DNA of 30,096 nucleotides from Muribaculaceae bacterium (lineage in GTDB: Bacteria; Bacteroidota; Bacteroidia; Bacteroidales; Muribaculaceae). A program made the translations under genes and the position numbers. This document shows positions 14,127 through 21,793 of the stretch, one piece after another; the stretch's first letter is position 1, and each line of letters starts with the position of its first letter. The notes below the pieces were generated by a model. The model was not told the DNA's origin, ran no database searches, and saw only the letters and a list, made by a program, of their open reading frames with translations. The DNA is taken from contig VSPF01000011.1 of assembly GCA_009775195.1 (NCBI GenBank), positions 1-30,096 of the forward strand, given 5' to 3'.

Positions 14127-16319
14127 TTAGAAGAGGCTCCAGCTTACCGTCAAGCCGGCCATGACGATTGATACCATCGACATGAGCTTGATAAGGATAT
14201 TGAGCGACGGGCCCGATGTGTCTTTGAAGGGGTCGCCGACGGTATCGCCTACAACGGTGGCCTTGTGCACCTCGCTGCCCTTGCCGCCGAAGTTGCCTTC
14301 TTCGATATACTTCTTGGCGTTATCCCACGCGCCGCCCGAATTGGCCATGAAGATAGCCAACACAAAGCCCGCGCTCAAGCCGCCCACAAGCAGGCCAAGC
14401 ACGCCCGGCACACCGAAAATAAGGCCGGTGATGATGGGTGCCACAATGGCCAGCAACGACGGGAAGACCATTTCGCGCTGTGCGCCCTTGGTCGAGATTT
14501 GCACGCAGCGCGCGTAGTCGGGCTCAGCTTTGCCCTGGAGTATACCTTTGATTTCACGGAACTGGCGACGCACCTCCTCAACCATGTGCTGTGCCGCACG
14601 GCCTACGGCGTTCATTGTAAGGCCGCAGAAGAGGAAGGCCATCATAGAGCCTATAAACATGCCCGAAAGCACCTTGGGGCTCATCAGGTTGACCTCGTAG
14701 AGGGTCATAAAGTCGAGGAACGACATCTCGTGAATATGCACCGTGCGGTCGCCCACCTGTATGAATGTCTCGCCGAGACGCTCGAGTCCGATACGGATTT
14801 CCTCGATATACGACGCCAATAGAGCAAGGCCCGTCAGCGCGGCCGAGCCGATAGCGAAGCCCTTGCCGGTAGCGGCAGTGGTATTGCCAAGAGAGTCGAG
14901 GGCATCGGTACGACGGCGTACGTCCTCGCCAAGGCCGCTCATCTCGGCGTTACCGCCGGCATTGTCGGCAATGGGGCCATAAGCATCGGTTGCAAGTGTG
15001 ATACCAAGTGTCGAAAGCATGCCGACAGCGGCTATGCCGATGCCGTAGAGACCCATGGCGACGTTAGAGAAGTCGAAGCCCGAGGCAAACCAGTAGCTAA
15101 GTATAATGCCCACGACAACGGCGATGACGGGGATTGCCGTCGACACCATGCCCAGGCCCACACCCGAGATAATCACTGTCGCCGGGCCGGTAGTACCGCT
15201 CTCGGCAAGTTTTTTGGTCGGTTTGTATGACTGCGAAGTATAATACTCTGTTGAGCGTCCTATCACAATCCCCACAAGCAGGCCCACAACGACCGAGCAA
15301 CTGATGAGTGCCCAGTTGTCGAGACCGAGGAGCCACAGGATAAGGAAGGTCGCGGCCACAATCAGCACCGAACTCAGGTTGGTACCCAGCGACAGCGAGC
15401 CGAGGAGCGCCTTGATGTCGGCATCTTCCTTGGTACGCACGCAGAATATACCCAGGATTGACAACAGGATGCCTACAGCCGCAATCAGCATCGGGGCTAT
15501 CACGGCCTTATATTGCATCACGGCATCGCCCGACAGCAGATAGGCTGCAGCGCCGAGGGCCGAGGTAGCCAGTATAGAGCCGCAATACGACTCGTAGAGG
15601 TCGGCACCCATGCCGGCCACGTCGCCCACGTTGTCGCCCACGTTATCGGCGATTGTTGCTGGGTTGCGAGGGTCGTCCTCGGGGATGCCGGCCTCCACCT
15701 TGCCCACAAGGTCGGCACCTACGTCGGCAGCCTTGGTATAGATGCCGCCGCCGACACGGGCAAAGAGGGCCTGGGTCGACGCGCCCATGCCGAAAGTAAG
15801 CATGGTCGTCGTAATCATGGCAAGTTTGGCAGTGCCCTCGAGGGGTACAAGCCAGTCGAGGAGTAGATACCAGAACGAGATATCAATCAGTCCAAGGCCG
15901 ACAACCACGAGACCCATCACGGCACCCGAGCGGAAGGCCACCCTGAGGCCGCTGTTGAGCGAGCTACGGGCGGCGTTGGCCGTACGCGCCGAGGCATACG
16001 TGGCGGTCTTCATGCCTAAGAAGCCCGAAAGGCCCGAGAAAAAGCCGCCTGTAAGGAAAGCGACGGGCACCCACGGGTTCTGAAGGTCGAAACCGTAGGC
16101 CATTATAGAAAATAGCACCACGAGGGCCGCAAACACCCAGCCAACGATTTTATATTGTTGTTTGAGGTACGACATGGCACCCTTGCGCACATGCGAGGCG
16201 ATACGCTTCATCGTATCGGTTCCCTCGCTCTGACGCAGCATCTCGCGATAGAAATACCATGCCAGCAGCAACGCTACCACTGCCGACGATGGCACAAGCC
16301 AAAATACGGGATTAATCAT
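14127..16319 (-). CDS. hppA: Membrane-bound ion-pumping pyrophosphatase, K+-dependent type
   Basis: A 730-residue integral membrane protein that couples pyrophosphate hydrolysis to export of Na+ and/or H+. The pyrophosphate-binding motifs are present: DVGADLVGKVEAGIPEDDPRNP, then DNVGDNVGD, and C-terminal GGAWDNAKK and VVGDTVGDPFKDTSGP. The cation signature reads GNTTAATG, with Ala at residue 482 where K+-independent enzymes have Lys, so it should be K+-dependent. A related Bacteroides enzyme is reported to pump both ions; which ion is used here cannot be read with certainty. The start at 16319 (MINPVFWLVP) was chosen over an upstream ATG at 16406 that would precede the promoter. A hairpin follows the stop. 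Confidence 0.95.
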   Translation of the reverse strand: MINPVFWLVPSSAVVALLLAWYFYREMLRQSEGTDTMKRIASHVRKGAMSYLKQQYKIVGWVFAALVVLFSIMAYGFDLQNPWVPVAFLTGGFFSGLSGFLGMKTATYASARTANAARSSLNSGLRVAFRSGAVMGLVVVGLGLIDISFWYLLLDWLVPLEGTAKLAMITTTMLTFGMGASTQALFARVGGGIYTKAADVGADLVGKVEAGIPEDDPRNPATIADNVGDNVGDVAGMGADLYESYCGSILATSALGAAAYLLSGDAVMQYKAVIAPMLIAAVGILLSILGIFCVRTKEDADIKALLGSLSLGTNLSSVLIVAATFLILWLLGLDNWALISCSVVVGLLVGIVIGRSTEYYTSQSYKPTKKLAESGTTGPATVIISGVGLGMVSTAIPVIAVVVGIILSYWFASGFDFSNVAMGLYGIGIAAVGMLSTLGITLATDAYGPIADNAGGNAEMSGLGEDVRRRTDALDSLGNTTAATGKGFAIGSAALTGLALLASYIEEIRIGLERLGETFIQVGDRTVHIHEMSFLDFMTLYEVNLMSPKVLSGMFIGSMMAFLFCGLTMNAVGRAAQHMVEEVRRQFREIKGILQGKAEPDYARCVQISTKGAQREMVFPSLLAIVAPIITGLIFGVPGVLGLLVGGLSAGFVLAIFMANSGGAWDNAKKYIEEGNFGGKGSEVHKATVVGDTVGDPFKDTSGPSLNILIKLMSMVSIVMAGLTVSWSLF

Positions 16320-16351
16320 CAATTTAGGTATTAGTAAGGTTAAACATAGGC

Positions 16352-16383
16352 CAAAGTTAACAAAAATACCACGACCTAACAAA
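16352..16383 (-). promoter_or_regulatory. Promoter of hppA
   Basis: On the minus strand, TTTG (16383-16380), a 20-base spacer and TAACTTTG (16359-16352) match the Bacteroidetes consensus exactly. The start codon at 16319 follows after about 28 nt of leader. A second TAnnTTTG-like box (TATTTTTG) overlaps the spacer but has no -33 partner. Confidence 0.7.
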
Positions 16384-16424
16384 TAATTTTGCAGCACACA
16401 CCGCATATCACAACACTTACGGCC

Positions 16425-16476
16425 CGATTGTTCAGGCTGACCCCAGTCAAGCGCAAATTATTGCCTGCAACAATCG
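16425..16476. promoter_or_regulatory. Large dyad between divergent hppA and luxR-type gene
   Basis: CGATTGTTCAGGC (16425-16437) is complementary to GCCTGCAACAATCG (16463-16476) with a single bulged C, giving a 13-bp stem. The 25-base loop contains TGAC-CCCA-GTCA, which can pair again. It sits about 40 bases upstream of the hppA -33 box and 30 bases before the -33 box of the regulator gene, so it belongs to neither 3' end. It may be an operator or a small structured transcript. Confidence 0.5.
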
Positions 16477-16505
16477 ACGTGCTACACCTTTACAACTCAA
16501 GCATG

Positions 16506-16537
16506 CTTGGATTTGCCCTCACTTCTCCGTATATTTG
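16506..16537 (+). promoter_or_regulatory. Promoter of the LuxR-type regulator
   Basis: CTTG at 16506-16509, a 20-base spacer, and TATATTTG at 16530-16537. The predicted leader to the ATG at 16582 is about 40 nt. The -7 element is a full match and the -33 is one base off. Confidence 0.6.
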
Positions 16538-16581
16538 CAGCAGCTACCCCAAACTCACCAATAATATCACACACGTACAAT

Positions 16582-17340
16582 ATGAAACACGAAAACGAAC
16601 TTAAATCGCTTCTAACCGGGCAAAGGTTTGAATCGATAGAAAACAAAAACATCTTGACAGAGTCTGCAAAATCATACGCACACGGCTTCGCCCTCGCCAC
16701 CGAAGGGGTCGCTGTGATTTCTGATTTTCACAACAATGTCAGCTATATTTATTCGGGGAAATTCGGTCAAACTTTTTTTAATCTTCCCGAATGTCATATT
16801 GACAACAATTCCGCTTTTGAAAATACGATATTCAGCCGGATTTTGAAAGACGACCTTCTGGAACGCCACATTACAGAACTACGATTTTTCCATTTCCTGA
16901 AAAATATCCCTCTCGAAAACAGGACAGAATACCAGGCCACATGCCATATACGTTTGTCAACACAAGACCCGGAGCCGGTACACATACTACACACTACGCG
17001 CTATATGCACTGCCTACCCAATGGCTCGGTTTGGTGCGGAATATGTACTTACACACCATCGCCAGACTATGGAATTAACGAAGGCCGGATTATCAATATC
17101 AAGACTGGAAGGGCTATCGGAAAAGACAGATATACGCAATGCTGCAAAAAAATACTCAGCAACCGGCAGGTTGAAGTACTATCGCTCTTGGCAAAAGGTT
17201 TAATGAGCAAACAAATAGCCGAAAGACTCAATATTTCATCAAATACTGTAAACAGGCACAGACAAGACATAATCGCCGCACTAAACGTACCAAACACCAT
17301 AGCGGCAGTCGAGATAGGGCTAAAGATGAAACTCATCTGA
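16582..17340 (+). CDS. LuxR-type transcriptional regulator
   Basis: A 252-residue soluble protein. The C-terminal part (from about residue 190: LSNRQVEVLSLLAKGLMSKQIAERLNISSNTVNRHRQDII) is a typical LuxR/FixJ helix-turn-helix, with the conserved turn KQIAERLNIS and recognition helix SSNTVNRHRQ. The N-terminal half has no receiver-domain acidic pocket or phospho-Asp; its aromatic alpha/beta pattern (YIYSGKFGQTFF...) fits a PAS-like sensory domain, as in other Bacteroidetes regulators of this type, so a ligand rather than a kinase is likely (inference). ATG at 16582 is preferred over 16507, which lies before the -7 box. A lipoprotein gene with its own promoter follows. Confidence 0.8.
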   Translation: MKHENELKSLLTGQRFESIENKNILTESAKSYAHGFALATEGVAVISDFHNNVSYIYSGKFGQTFFNLPECHIDNNSAFENTIFSRILKDDLLERHITELRFFHFLKNIPLENRTEYQATCHIRLSTQDPEPVHILHTTRYMHCLPNGSVWCGICTYTPSPDYGINEGRIINIKTGRAIGKDRYTQCCKKILSNRQVEVLSLLAKGLMSKQIAERLNISSNTVNRHRQDIIAALNVPNTIAAVEIGLKMKLI

Positions 17341-17392
17341 CAACCCTCGGACCGACCGTCGCTGAATGGCGGCAAATTGGTTAATATTCAGT

Positions 17393-17424
17393 ATTGCACA
17401 AGCACCTGAAACGCATTACTTTTG
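17393..17424 (+). promoter_or_regulatory. Promoter of the DUF1349-like lipoprotein
   Basis: ATTG at 17393-17396, a 20-base spacer, and TACTTTTG at 17417-17424. The ATG at 17447 follows 22 bases after the -7 box, giving a short leader of about 17-20 nt. Confidence 0.6.
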
Positions 17425-17446
17425 CAACAACAGCAAAGAAAACATT

Positions 17447-18169
17447 ATGAAGAGAACGCACTTATTTTATGTACTAATCGCGGGCATAGCCGTTACAGGT
17501 TGTTCACAAAACGAAACAAAGGTCTCTACCAGGAGTGAAGACCTGACCCCATGCGACATAGAAATCGGGGGTATCAAATTCACCTTGGCGAAAAACGGTG
17601 CCGAGAACAATATAACGACATATGATGACACCCTCAAATTTGTCGCCGGGGCACAAACCGACTATTTCCGTTCGCCGGCAGGTGACGTAATCGACACCTC
17701 CCCCGTCATATTTACCGAAATAGACAATACAAAACCATTTACATTCACGGCAAAGGTCGAGCCCGAATTCACAAAAAATGGCACTTACTCGGCCGGAGTA
17801 CTCTATGTCTACGAAAACACCACACACAGCCAGAAACTATGTTTCGAACAAGACGAATACGGCGACCACCGCATAGTTTCCGTTCGCACAATCAACACTT
17901 CGGATGACAACAATCATCAATCTATCGAAGGTCCGTCAATATACATGAGGATTTCGTCTGATGGAAAACAAATCGGCAGCTATTACTCTGCCGACGGCAG
18001 AGAATGGCACATGGCAAGGCTCTACAAAAATGACTACCCGAACAAACTACTACTCGGATTAAGCTCCCAAAGTCCGAAAGACGACAAACATACCTGCTAC
18101 TTTTCCGAAGTATCGATTGCCGGGGTCGCAGTACCTGATTTCCGTAACGGCAGCCTGCCACACGAGTGA
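17447..18169 (+). CDS. Lipoprotein with DUF1349-like concanavalin-type domain
   Basis: A 240-residue protein with a lipoprotein signal (MKR, hydrophobic core, VTGC with Cys19). The mature part is beta-rich. Elements such as FVAGAQTDYFRSPAGDV, PFTFTAKVEPEF, YSAGVLYVYEN, YMRISSDGKQIGSYYSADGREWHMAR and LLLGLSSQSP are characteristic of the DUF1349/laminin-G-like jelly-roll fold, which often binds carbohydrate; binding is inferred. It follows the LuxR-type gene by 106 bases in the same direction but has its own promoter, so the regulator may control it. A strong hairpin at 18205-18238 closes the unit. Confidence 0.75.
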   Translation: MKRTHLFYVLIAGIAVTGCSQNETKVSTRSEDLTPCDIEIGGIKFTLAKNGAENNITTYDDTLKFVAGAQTDYFRSPAGDVIDTSPVIFTEIDNTKPFTFTAKVEPEFTKNGTYSAGVLYVYENTTHSQKLCFEQDEYGDHRIVSVRTINTSDDNNHQSIEGPSIYMRISSDGKQIGSYYSADGREWHMARLYKNDYPNKLLLGLSSQSPKDDKHTCYFSEVSIAGVAVPDFRNGSLPHE

Positions 18170-18204
18170 CATATCGCCGGACATACAAAAAGATACATAT
18201 AACT

Positions 18205-18238
18205 GACGCGCCCCGGAGTTTGCACTTCGGGGCGCGTC
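18205..18238. terminator. GC-rich bidirectional hairpin
   Basis: GACGCGCCCCG (18205-18215) and CGGGGCGCGTC (18228-18238) form a perfect 11-bp stem with a 12-base loop. It lies between the plus-strand lipoprotein gene and the 3' end of the minus-strand tRNA-Arg, so it can terminate both. T-runs are weak on either side. Confidence 0.7.
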
Positions 18239-18245
18239 GATAATG

Positions 18246-18317
18246 TAGACCGGAGCAGAATCGAACTGCTATCAAAAGTTTAGGAAACTTCTATTCTATC
18301 CGTTGAACTACCGGTCC
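18246..18317 (-). tRNA. tRNA-Arg (anticodon CCU)
   Basis: The minus strand folds into a full cloverleaf: the acceptor 5' GGACCGG pairs with CCGGTCT, with discriminator A. The anticodon stem GAAGT/ACTTT carries loop TTCCTAA, so the anticodon is CCU, reading AGG. The T arm is AGCAG-TTCGATT-CTGCT. The CCA end is not encoded (ACA follows). A terminator-like hairpin ends four bases before its 5' end. Confidence 0.93.
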
Positions 18318-18321
18318 GACT

Positions 18322-18368
18322 AAAAAAAGAATGAGAAACGACATCCGAAGATAACCATTTCTCATTCT
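18322..18368 (-). terminator. Intrinsic terminator between tRNA-Asp and tRNA-Arg
   Basis: On the minus strand AGAATGAGAAA (18368-18358) pairs with TTTCTCATTCT (18338-18328), and the interior adds further pairs closed by an ATC-TTCG-GAT apex with a C(UUCG)G tetraloop. A run of seven T (18328-18322) follows. All hallmarks of a rho-independent terminator are present, yet tRNA-Arg begins only five bases downstream. Confidence 0.75.
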
Positions 18369-18382
18369 CCTCTCTCCTCTTG

Positions 18383-18456
18383 CGGTATGGACGGGACTCG
18401 AACCCGCGACCTTCTGCGTGACAGGCAGACGATCTAACCAGCTGATCTACCACACC
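18383..18456 (-). tRNA. tRNA-Asp (anticodon GUC)
   Basis: The minus strand gives a complete cloverleaf of 74 bases: the acceptor GGTGTGG pairs with CCATACC with discriminator G, the D arm is GATC-AGCTGGTTA-GATC, the anticodon stem TCTGC/GCAGA has loop CTGTCAC (anticodon GUC), and the T arm contains GGGTTCGAGTCCC. CCA is not encoded. The promoter lies at 18501-18532. Confidence 0.95.
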
Positions 18457-18500
18457 GTTCATTTGGTTGGAGAGGCATGGGCTTTATCGCTTTTGCGTTG

Positions 18501-18532
18501 CAAAGTTACGACTGTTTTAGTTACTGTGCAAA
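18501..18532 (-). promoter_or_regulatory. Promoter of the tRNA-Asp transcript
   Basis: On the minus strand TTTG (18532-18529), a 20-base spacer and TAACTTTG (18508-18501) are a perfect consensus match. Transcription would start near 18496, about 40 bases before the mature tRNA-Asp 5' end. The flanking sequence is strongly AT-rich, as expected for a strong stable-RNA promoter. Confidence 0.75.
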
Positions 18533-18595
18533 TATTTTGGCAAAAAAATTTCAATAAAATGTGATTTTGTCTAATATTGCGAATATATTTGCATT

Positions 18596-19324
18596 TTAGT
18601 CGAAGATTTGGCGCAATATCTCGAGACTTTTTAGCCCGTCGAGGCTCGTGAGGTGCAAATCATAGTAATGAAGAATTGTGTCGAGGGCACGCCGCCGCTC
18701 GTAACGGGGCATCTTTATCAGTCCGCAACGACGCAGCGGTATTCGCCCCAATATCTGCACTGCCCTCGCGTCGTCGCCCGATAGATAATCACCATGCAGG
18801 GGAGGAGCGACTGCAAAGCGACCCTCGCGCATATCAAATACCTTACACTCACCCGACAGCCCGGTATCAGGCGCTATGCCCATAAATACTGCCAGATGGC
18901 ACAGGAAGCTTATATGAAAATTTGCGGCAGCAGCGACCGACGCCTCGCCATAAAACGCCACGGCATCAAAGAGGAATGTCGACAGGTCGCTCTCTACCTC
19001 AGTGCGGCGCAGCAGCACGTCGAGGGCCTCGGCAAGAAATGTAGCCCCGGCCATGCGCGTAGGCGACATGACCATGGTCGGTGACGACGGTAGCGGCAGG
19101 AGGTCGCGCACGGTCACTATCTCGCGGTCGGGGCGCAGGTCGGCCACGGCCTCGAATAATGCCAGGGGCGACGTAAGTGCCCGGCGTCGCTTGGCCTCGC
19201 GACCGGCACCGGCAGGCATGGCGATTGTCATGCGCCCGTGGTCGCGGCTCCAGACCGACAGGAGGTTGCAGCCATCGTTGACCCTGACCGTCCTCAAGGC
19301 TATACAATATATACGACTGAGCAT
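18596..19324 (-). CDS. recO: DNA repair protein RecO
   Basis: A 242-residue protein that with RecF and RecR loads RecA on single-stranded DNA gaps. The N-terminal OB-fold segment (MLSRIYCIALRTVRVNDGCNLLSVWSRDHGRMTIAMPAG) and the following basic KRRRALTSPLALFEAVADLRP stretch are typical of Bacteroidetes RecO. The C-terminal helical domain contains FDMREGRF. The four-cysteine zinc knuckle of some RecO proteins is not present. The start at 19324 was chosen over 19363, which would place the ribosomal operon terminator inside the coding region. The rplQ terminator lies seven bases upstream of the start, so expression may depend on readthrough or on an unrecognised promoter. Confidence 0.88.
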   Translation of the reverse strand: MLSRIYCIALRTVRVNDGCNLLSVWSRDHGRMTIAMPAGAGREAKRRRALTSPLALFEAVADLRPDREIVTVRDLLPLPSSPTMVMSPTRMAGATFLAEALDVLLRRTEVESDLSTFLFDAVAFYGEASVAAAANFHISFLCHLAVFMGIAPDTGLSGECKVFDMREGRFAVAPPLHGDYLSGDDARAVQILGRIPLRRCGLIKMPRYERRRALDTILHYYDLHLTSLDGLKSLEILRQIFD

Positions 19325-19330
19325 AAGAAT

Positions 19331-19361
19331 AAAAAGCCCGGCGAGGAGCAACTCGCCGGGC
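19331..19361 (-). terminator. Rho-independent terminator of the ribosomal protein operon
   Basis: On the minus strand GCCCGGCGAG (19361-19352) pairs with CTCGCCGGGC (19345-19336) across a six-base loop, directly followed by TTTTT (19335-19331). The perfect 10-bp GC-rich stem plus T-run lies 24 bases after the rplQ stop and immediately before the recO start codon. Confidence 0.85.
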
Positions 19362-19385
19362 ATATTTAGGTTGTAGTCAATCTAC

Positions 19386-19898
19386 TTATTCAGCTGCGGG
19401 AGCTTCGGCTGTGGGAAGTTCGGGTTCCTGGGCCTGTGCCTCAGCAACGGGATTTTCGGCAGCAGGAGCAGCTGCGGCGCCTTTACGGCGGCTGCGGCGT
19501 GTCTTGGCCTTGGTCTCGGTCTTGTCTTTGAGCATGGCCTCGTTGTAGTCTACCAACTCAATGAAGCAGGTCTTGGCGTTGTCGCCGAGACGGTTGCCGG
19601 TCTTGAGGATACGGGTGTAACCGCCGGGGCGCTGTGCGATTTTCTCTGCAATTTCCTGGAAGAGGATTTTGACAGCCTCTTTGTCCTGGAGATAGCTGAA
19701 GACAACACGACGGTTGGTAGTTGTATCTTCCTTCGCGCGGTTAATCAGAGGCTCGGCATATACGCGGAGCGCCTTAGCCTTTGCCAGAGTGGTAAAGATG
19801 CGCTTGTGGTAGATGAGCGAGATGGTCATGTTAGCCAGAAGGGCGTCGCGATGACCCTTCTTACGGCTAAGGTGGTTAAAATTTTTATTGTGTCGCAT
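19386..19898 (-). CDS. rplQ: 50S ribosomal protein L17
   Basis: Last gene of the alpha part of the operon, 5 bases after rpoA. Residues 1 to about 120 are the conserved L17 core (MRHNKNFNHLSRKKGHRDALLANM..., RPGGYTRILKTGNRLGDNAKTCFIEL), which binds 23S rRNA near the exit tunnel. Residues from about 125 to 170 form a low-complexity tail, first basic (KAKTRRSRRKG) and then rich in Ala, Pro and Glu. With 170 residues it is clearly longer than E. coli L17 (127); such tails occur in Bacteroidetes L17. A terminator follows. Confidence 0.97.
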   Translation of the reverse strand: MRHNKNFNHLSRKKGHRDALLANMTISLIYHKRIFTTLAKAKALRVYAEPLINRAKEDTTTNRRVVFSYLQDKEAVKILFQEIAEKIAQRPGGYTRILKTGNRLGDNAKTCFIELVDYNEAMLKDKTETKAKTRRSRRKGAAAAPAAENPVAEAQAQEPELPTAEAPAAE

Positions 19899-19903
19899 CG
19901 GGC

Positions 19904-20896
19904 TTATTCTTTATCGAGTTTGTATTTGGAGATATCCATGCCGAACGAGAGATTCAGGCTCGTAAGGAGGTCTTCGAGTTCGACCAAGGACTTTTTACCG
20001 AAGTTGCGGAATTTGAGCAAATCGGTCTTGTTGAATACCACCAGTTCGGCGAGGGTTTCGACCTCGGCGCTTTTGAGGCAGTTGAGGGCACGGACGGAAA
20101 GCTGCATGTCGACGAGCTTCGATTTGAGAAGCTGGCGCATGTGGAGCACTTCCTCGTCGAATTCCTCTCCGGGGTCGGCTTCGGTCGTCTCAAGGGTGAT
20201 TTTCTCGTCGCTGAAGAGCATGAAGTGGTAGATAAGTATCTTCGCGGCTTCCTTGACGGCATCCTTGGGGAGTATCGACCCGTTGGTGCTTATCTCGAGA
20301 GTCAGTTTGTCGTAGTCGGTTTTCTGGTCTACGCGGTAGTTTTCGACGGTGTATTTGACGTTTTTGATAGGGGTGTAAATCGAGTCGATAGCGATGGTGT
20401 CGATATCATCCTGCGGAGTCACGTTTTCCTCGGCGGGCACCCAGCCACGCCCCTTGTTTATCGTCAGTACGATAGTGAAACTTGCGTCGGGATCCAAATG
20501 ACAAATCACCAGCTCGGGGTTCATGACCTCAAAGGCCGTGAGCGCCTTGGCGATGTCGCCGGCTGTGAACACTTCTTTGCCTGAAACGGTGATAGTGACA
20601 CGTTCCGAGTCGCTGTCTTCGACCTTTTGTTTGAGGTCGACCTGCTTGAGGTTAAGGATGATGTTGGTCACATCTTCCTTAACGCCCGGTACGGCATCGA
20701 ATTCGTTTTTAACGCCGTCGATTTTTATCGACGATATCGCATAGCCTTCGAGCGACGAAAGCAGCACGCGACGGAGGGCGTTGCCCACGGTGATGCCATA
20801 GCCGGGTTCCAAAGGCTTGAACTCGAATTTGCCGTAGAAGTTGGAAGCTTCTACCATTATTACCTCTTCAGGTTTTTGGAATGCTAATATAGCCAT
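19904..20896 (-). CDS. rpoA: DNA-directed RNA polymerase subunit alpha
   Basis: A 330-residue subunit that dimerises to nucleate RNA polymerase assembly. The N-terminal domain contains LEPGYGITVGNALRRVLLSSLEGYAI. The C-terminal domain (from about residue 255) has LSVRALNCLKSAEVETLAELV and FRNFGKKSLVELEDLL, the helix-hairpin-helix surface for DNA and activators. The start at 20896 (MAILAFQKPEEVIM) fits Bacteroidetes homologues; an upstream ATG at 20941 would overlap rpsD. It lies 22 bases downstream of rpsD. Confidence 0.97.
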   Translation of the reverse strand: MAILAFQKPEEVIMVEASNFYGKFEFKPLEPGYGITVGNALRRVLLSSLEGYAISSIKIDGVKNEFDAVPGVKEDVTNIILNLKQVDLKQKVEDSDSERVTITVSGKEVFTAGDIAKALTAFEVMNPELVICHLDPDASFTIVLTINKGRGWVPAEENVTPQDDIDTIAIDSIYTPIKNVKYTVENYRVDQKTDYDKLTLEISTNGSILPKDAVKEAAKILIYHFMLFSDEKITLETTEADPGEEFDEEVLHMRQLLKSKLVDMQLSVRALNCLKSAEVETLAELVVFNKTDLLKFRNFGKKSLVELEDLLTSLNLSFGMDISKYKLDKE

Positions 20897-20918
20897 GGAT
20901 CTGAGATATTGTATAAGA

Positions 20919-21524
20919 TTACTTAGAGTAGAGCTCGACAATCAGCTGCTCTTTGATGTTCTCGGGTATGTCCTCGCGTGCGGGCACGTGGAGGAATTTG
21001 CCGCTGCGTGTGGTTTCTTCCCACTCTATCCAGGGATATTTGCTGTGGTTGAAGCCGGCAAGGGCGTCGGCGATGACCTCGAGAGACTTGCTGCGTTCGC
21101 GCACGCCTACGATATCGCCGGGTTGTACCGAGTAAGAGGGCACGTTGACAACCTCGCCGTTGACAACGATGTGACGGTGGAGGACGAGCTGACGGGCGGC
21201 TGCACGGGTGGGTGCGATACCCAGACGGTATACAACGTTGTCGAGACGGCTCTCGAGAAGCTGAAGCAGAATCTCACCGGTAATACCTTTGAGGCTCGAT
21301 GCCTTCTCGAAGAGGTTGCGGAACTGACGCTCGAGAACGCCGTATGTATATTTAGCTTTCTGTTTCTCGCGGAGCTGCACGCCATACTCACTTGTCTTGC
21401 GGCGTTTGTTGGCACCGTGCTGCCCGGGGGGGAAGTTACGACGTGCCAGAACTTTGTCTTCGCCGAAAATCGGTTCGCCGAACTTACGGGCTATTTTGGT
21501 CTTAGGACCTGTGTATCTTGCCAT
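20919..21524 (-). CDS. rpsD: 30S ribosomal protein S4
   Basis: A 201-residue primary 16S rRNA-binding protein. It begins MARYTGPKTKIARKFG and carries the S4 RNA-binding domain at about residues 92-155 (SRLDNVVYRLGIAPTRAAARQLVLHRHIVVNGEVV). The N-terminal zinc-finger cysteines of some S4 proteins are missing, so it is the zinc-free form. It is preceded by a 269-base gap, unusual within this compact operon. S4 is a known autogenous regulator in other bacteria, so that gap is a candidate leader. Confidence 0.97.
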   Translation of the reverse strand: MARYTGPKTKIARKFGEPIFGEDKVLARRNFPPGQHGANKRRKTSEYGVQLREKQKAKYTYGVLERQFRNLFEKASSLKGITGEILLQLLESRLDNVVYRLGIAPTRAAARQLVLHRHIVVNGEVVNVPSYSVQPGDIVGVRERSKSLEVIADALAGFNHSKYPWIEWEETTRSGKFLHVPAREDIPENIKEQLIVELYSK

Positions 21525-21793
21525 TGTGTTGAAATCATTTTATCGGGTTACTGCCTTGCGGCTCCTATGGCGCCTGCTCAGCGCATGCCTGGCGCAGCCG
21601 CGACCGTAGAGAGGTGATAAAAAATACGGTCTATTCGCCTTCGGCTCGTTGTGAGAGGTCAGCCTTGCCTTGGTGCCCCCGCCGGCATTGGCGTGCCGGC
21701 GTGGCGGTAACCCGCGTGTTGATGTTTGTTGTTTACTAAAAGCGAAAGCAGAGCCGGGTCTCGCTGGCGATGGCCCGGACGGGGCTCATTGCC
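21525..21793 (-). promoter_or_regulatory. Structured 269-base region upstream of rpsD, candidate leader
   Basis: The gap between rpsK and rpsD is far longer than the other spacers of the operon and contains many GC-rich complementary segments: CGCCGGCA (21680-21687) with TGCCGGCG (21694-21701), GAGCCGGG (21751-21758) with CCCGG (21774-21778) and GGCTC (21783-21787), and GCGCC with GGCGC near 21570-21594. A T-run on the minus strand lies at 21618-21623. No open frame or clear promoter is seen. It may be a cis-regulatory RNA controlling rpsD-rpoA-rplQ; this is inference. Confidence 0.45.
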
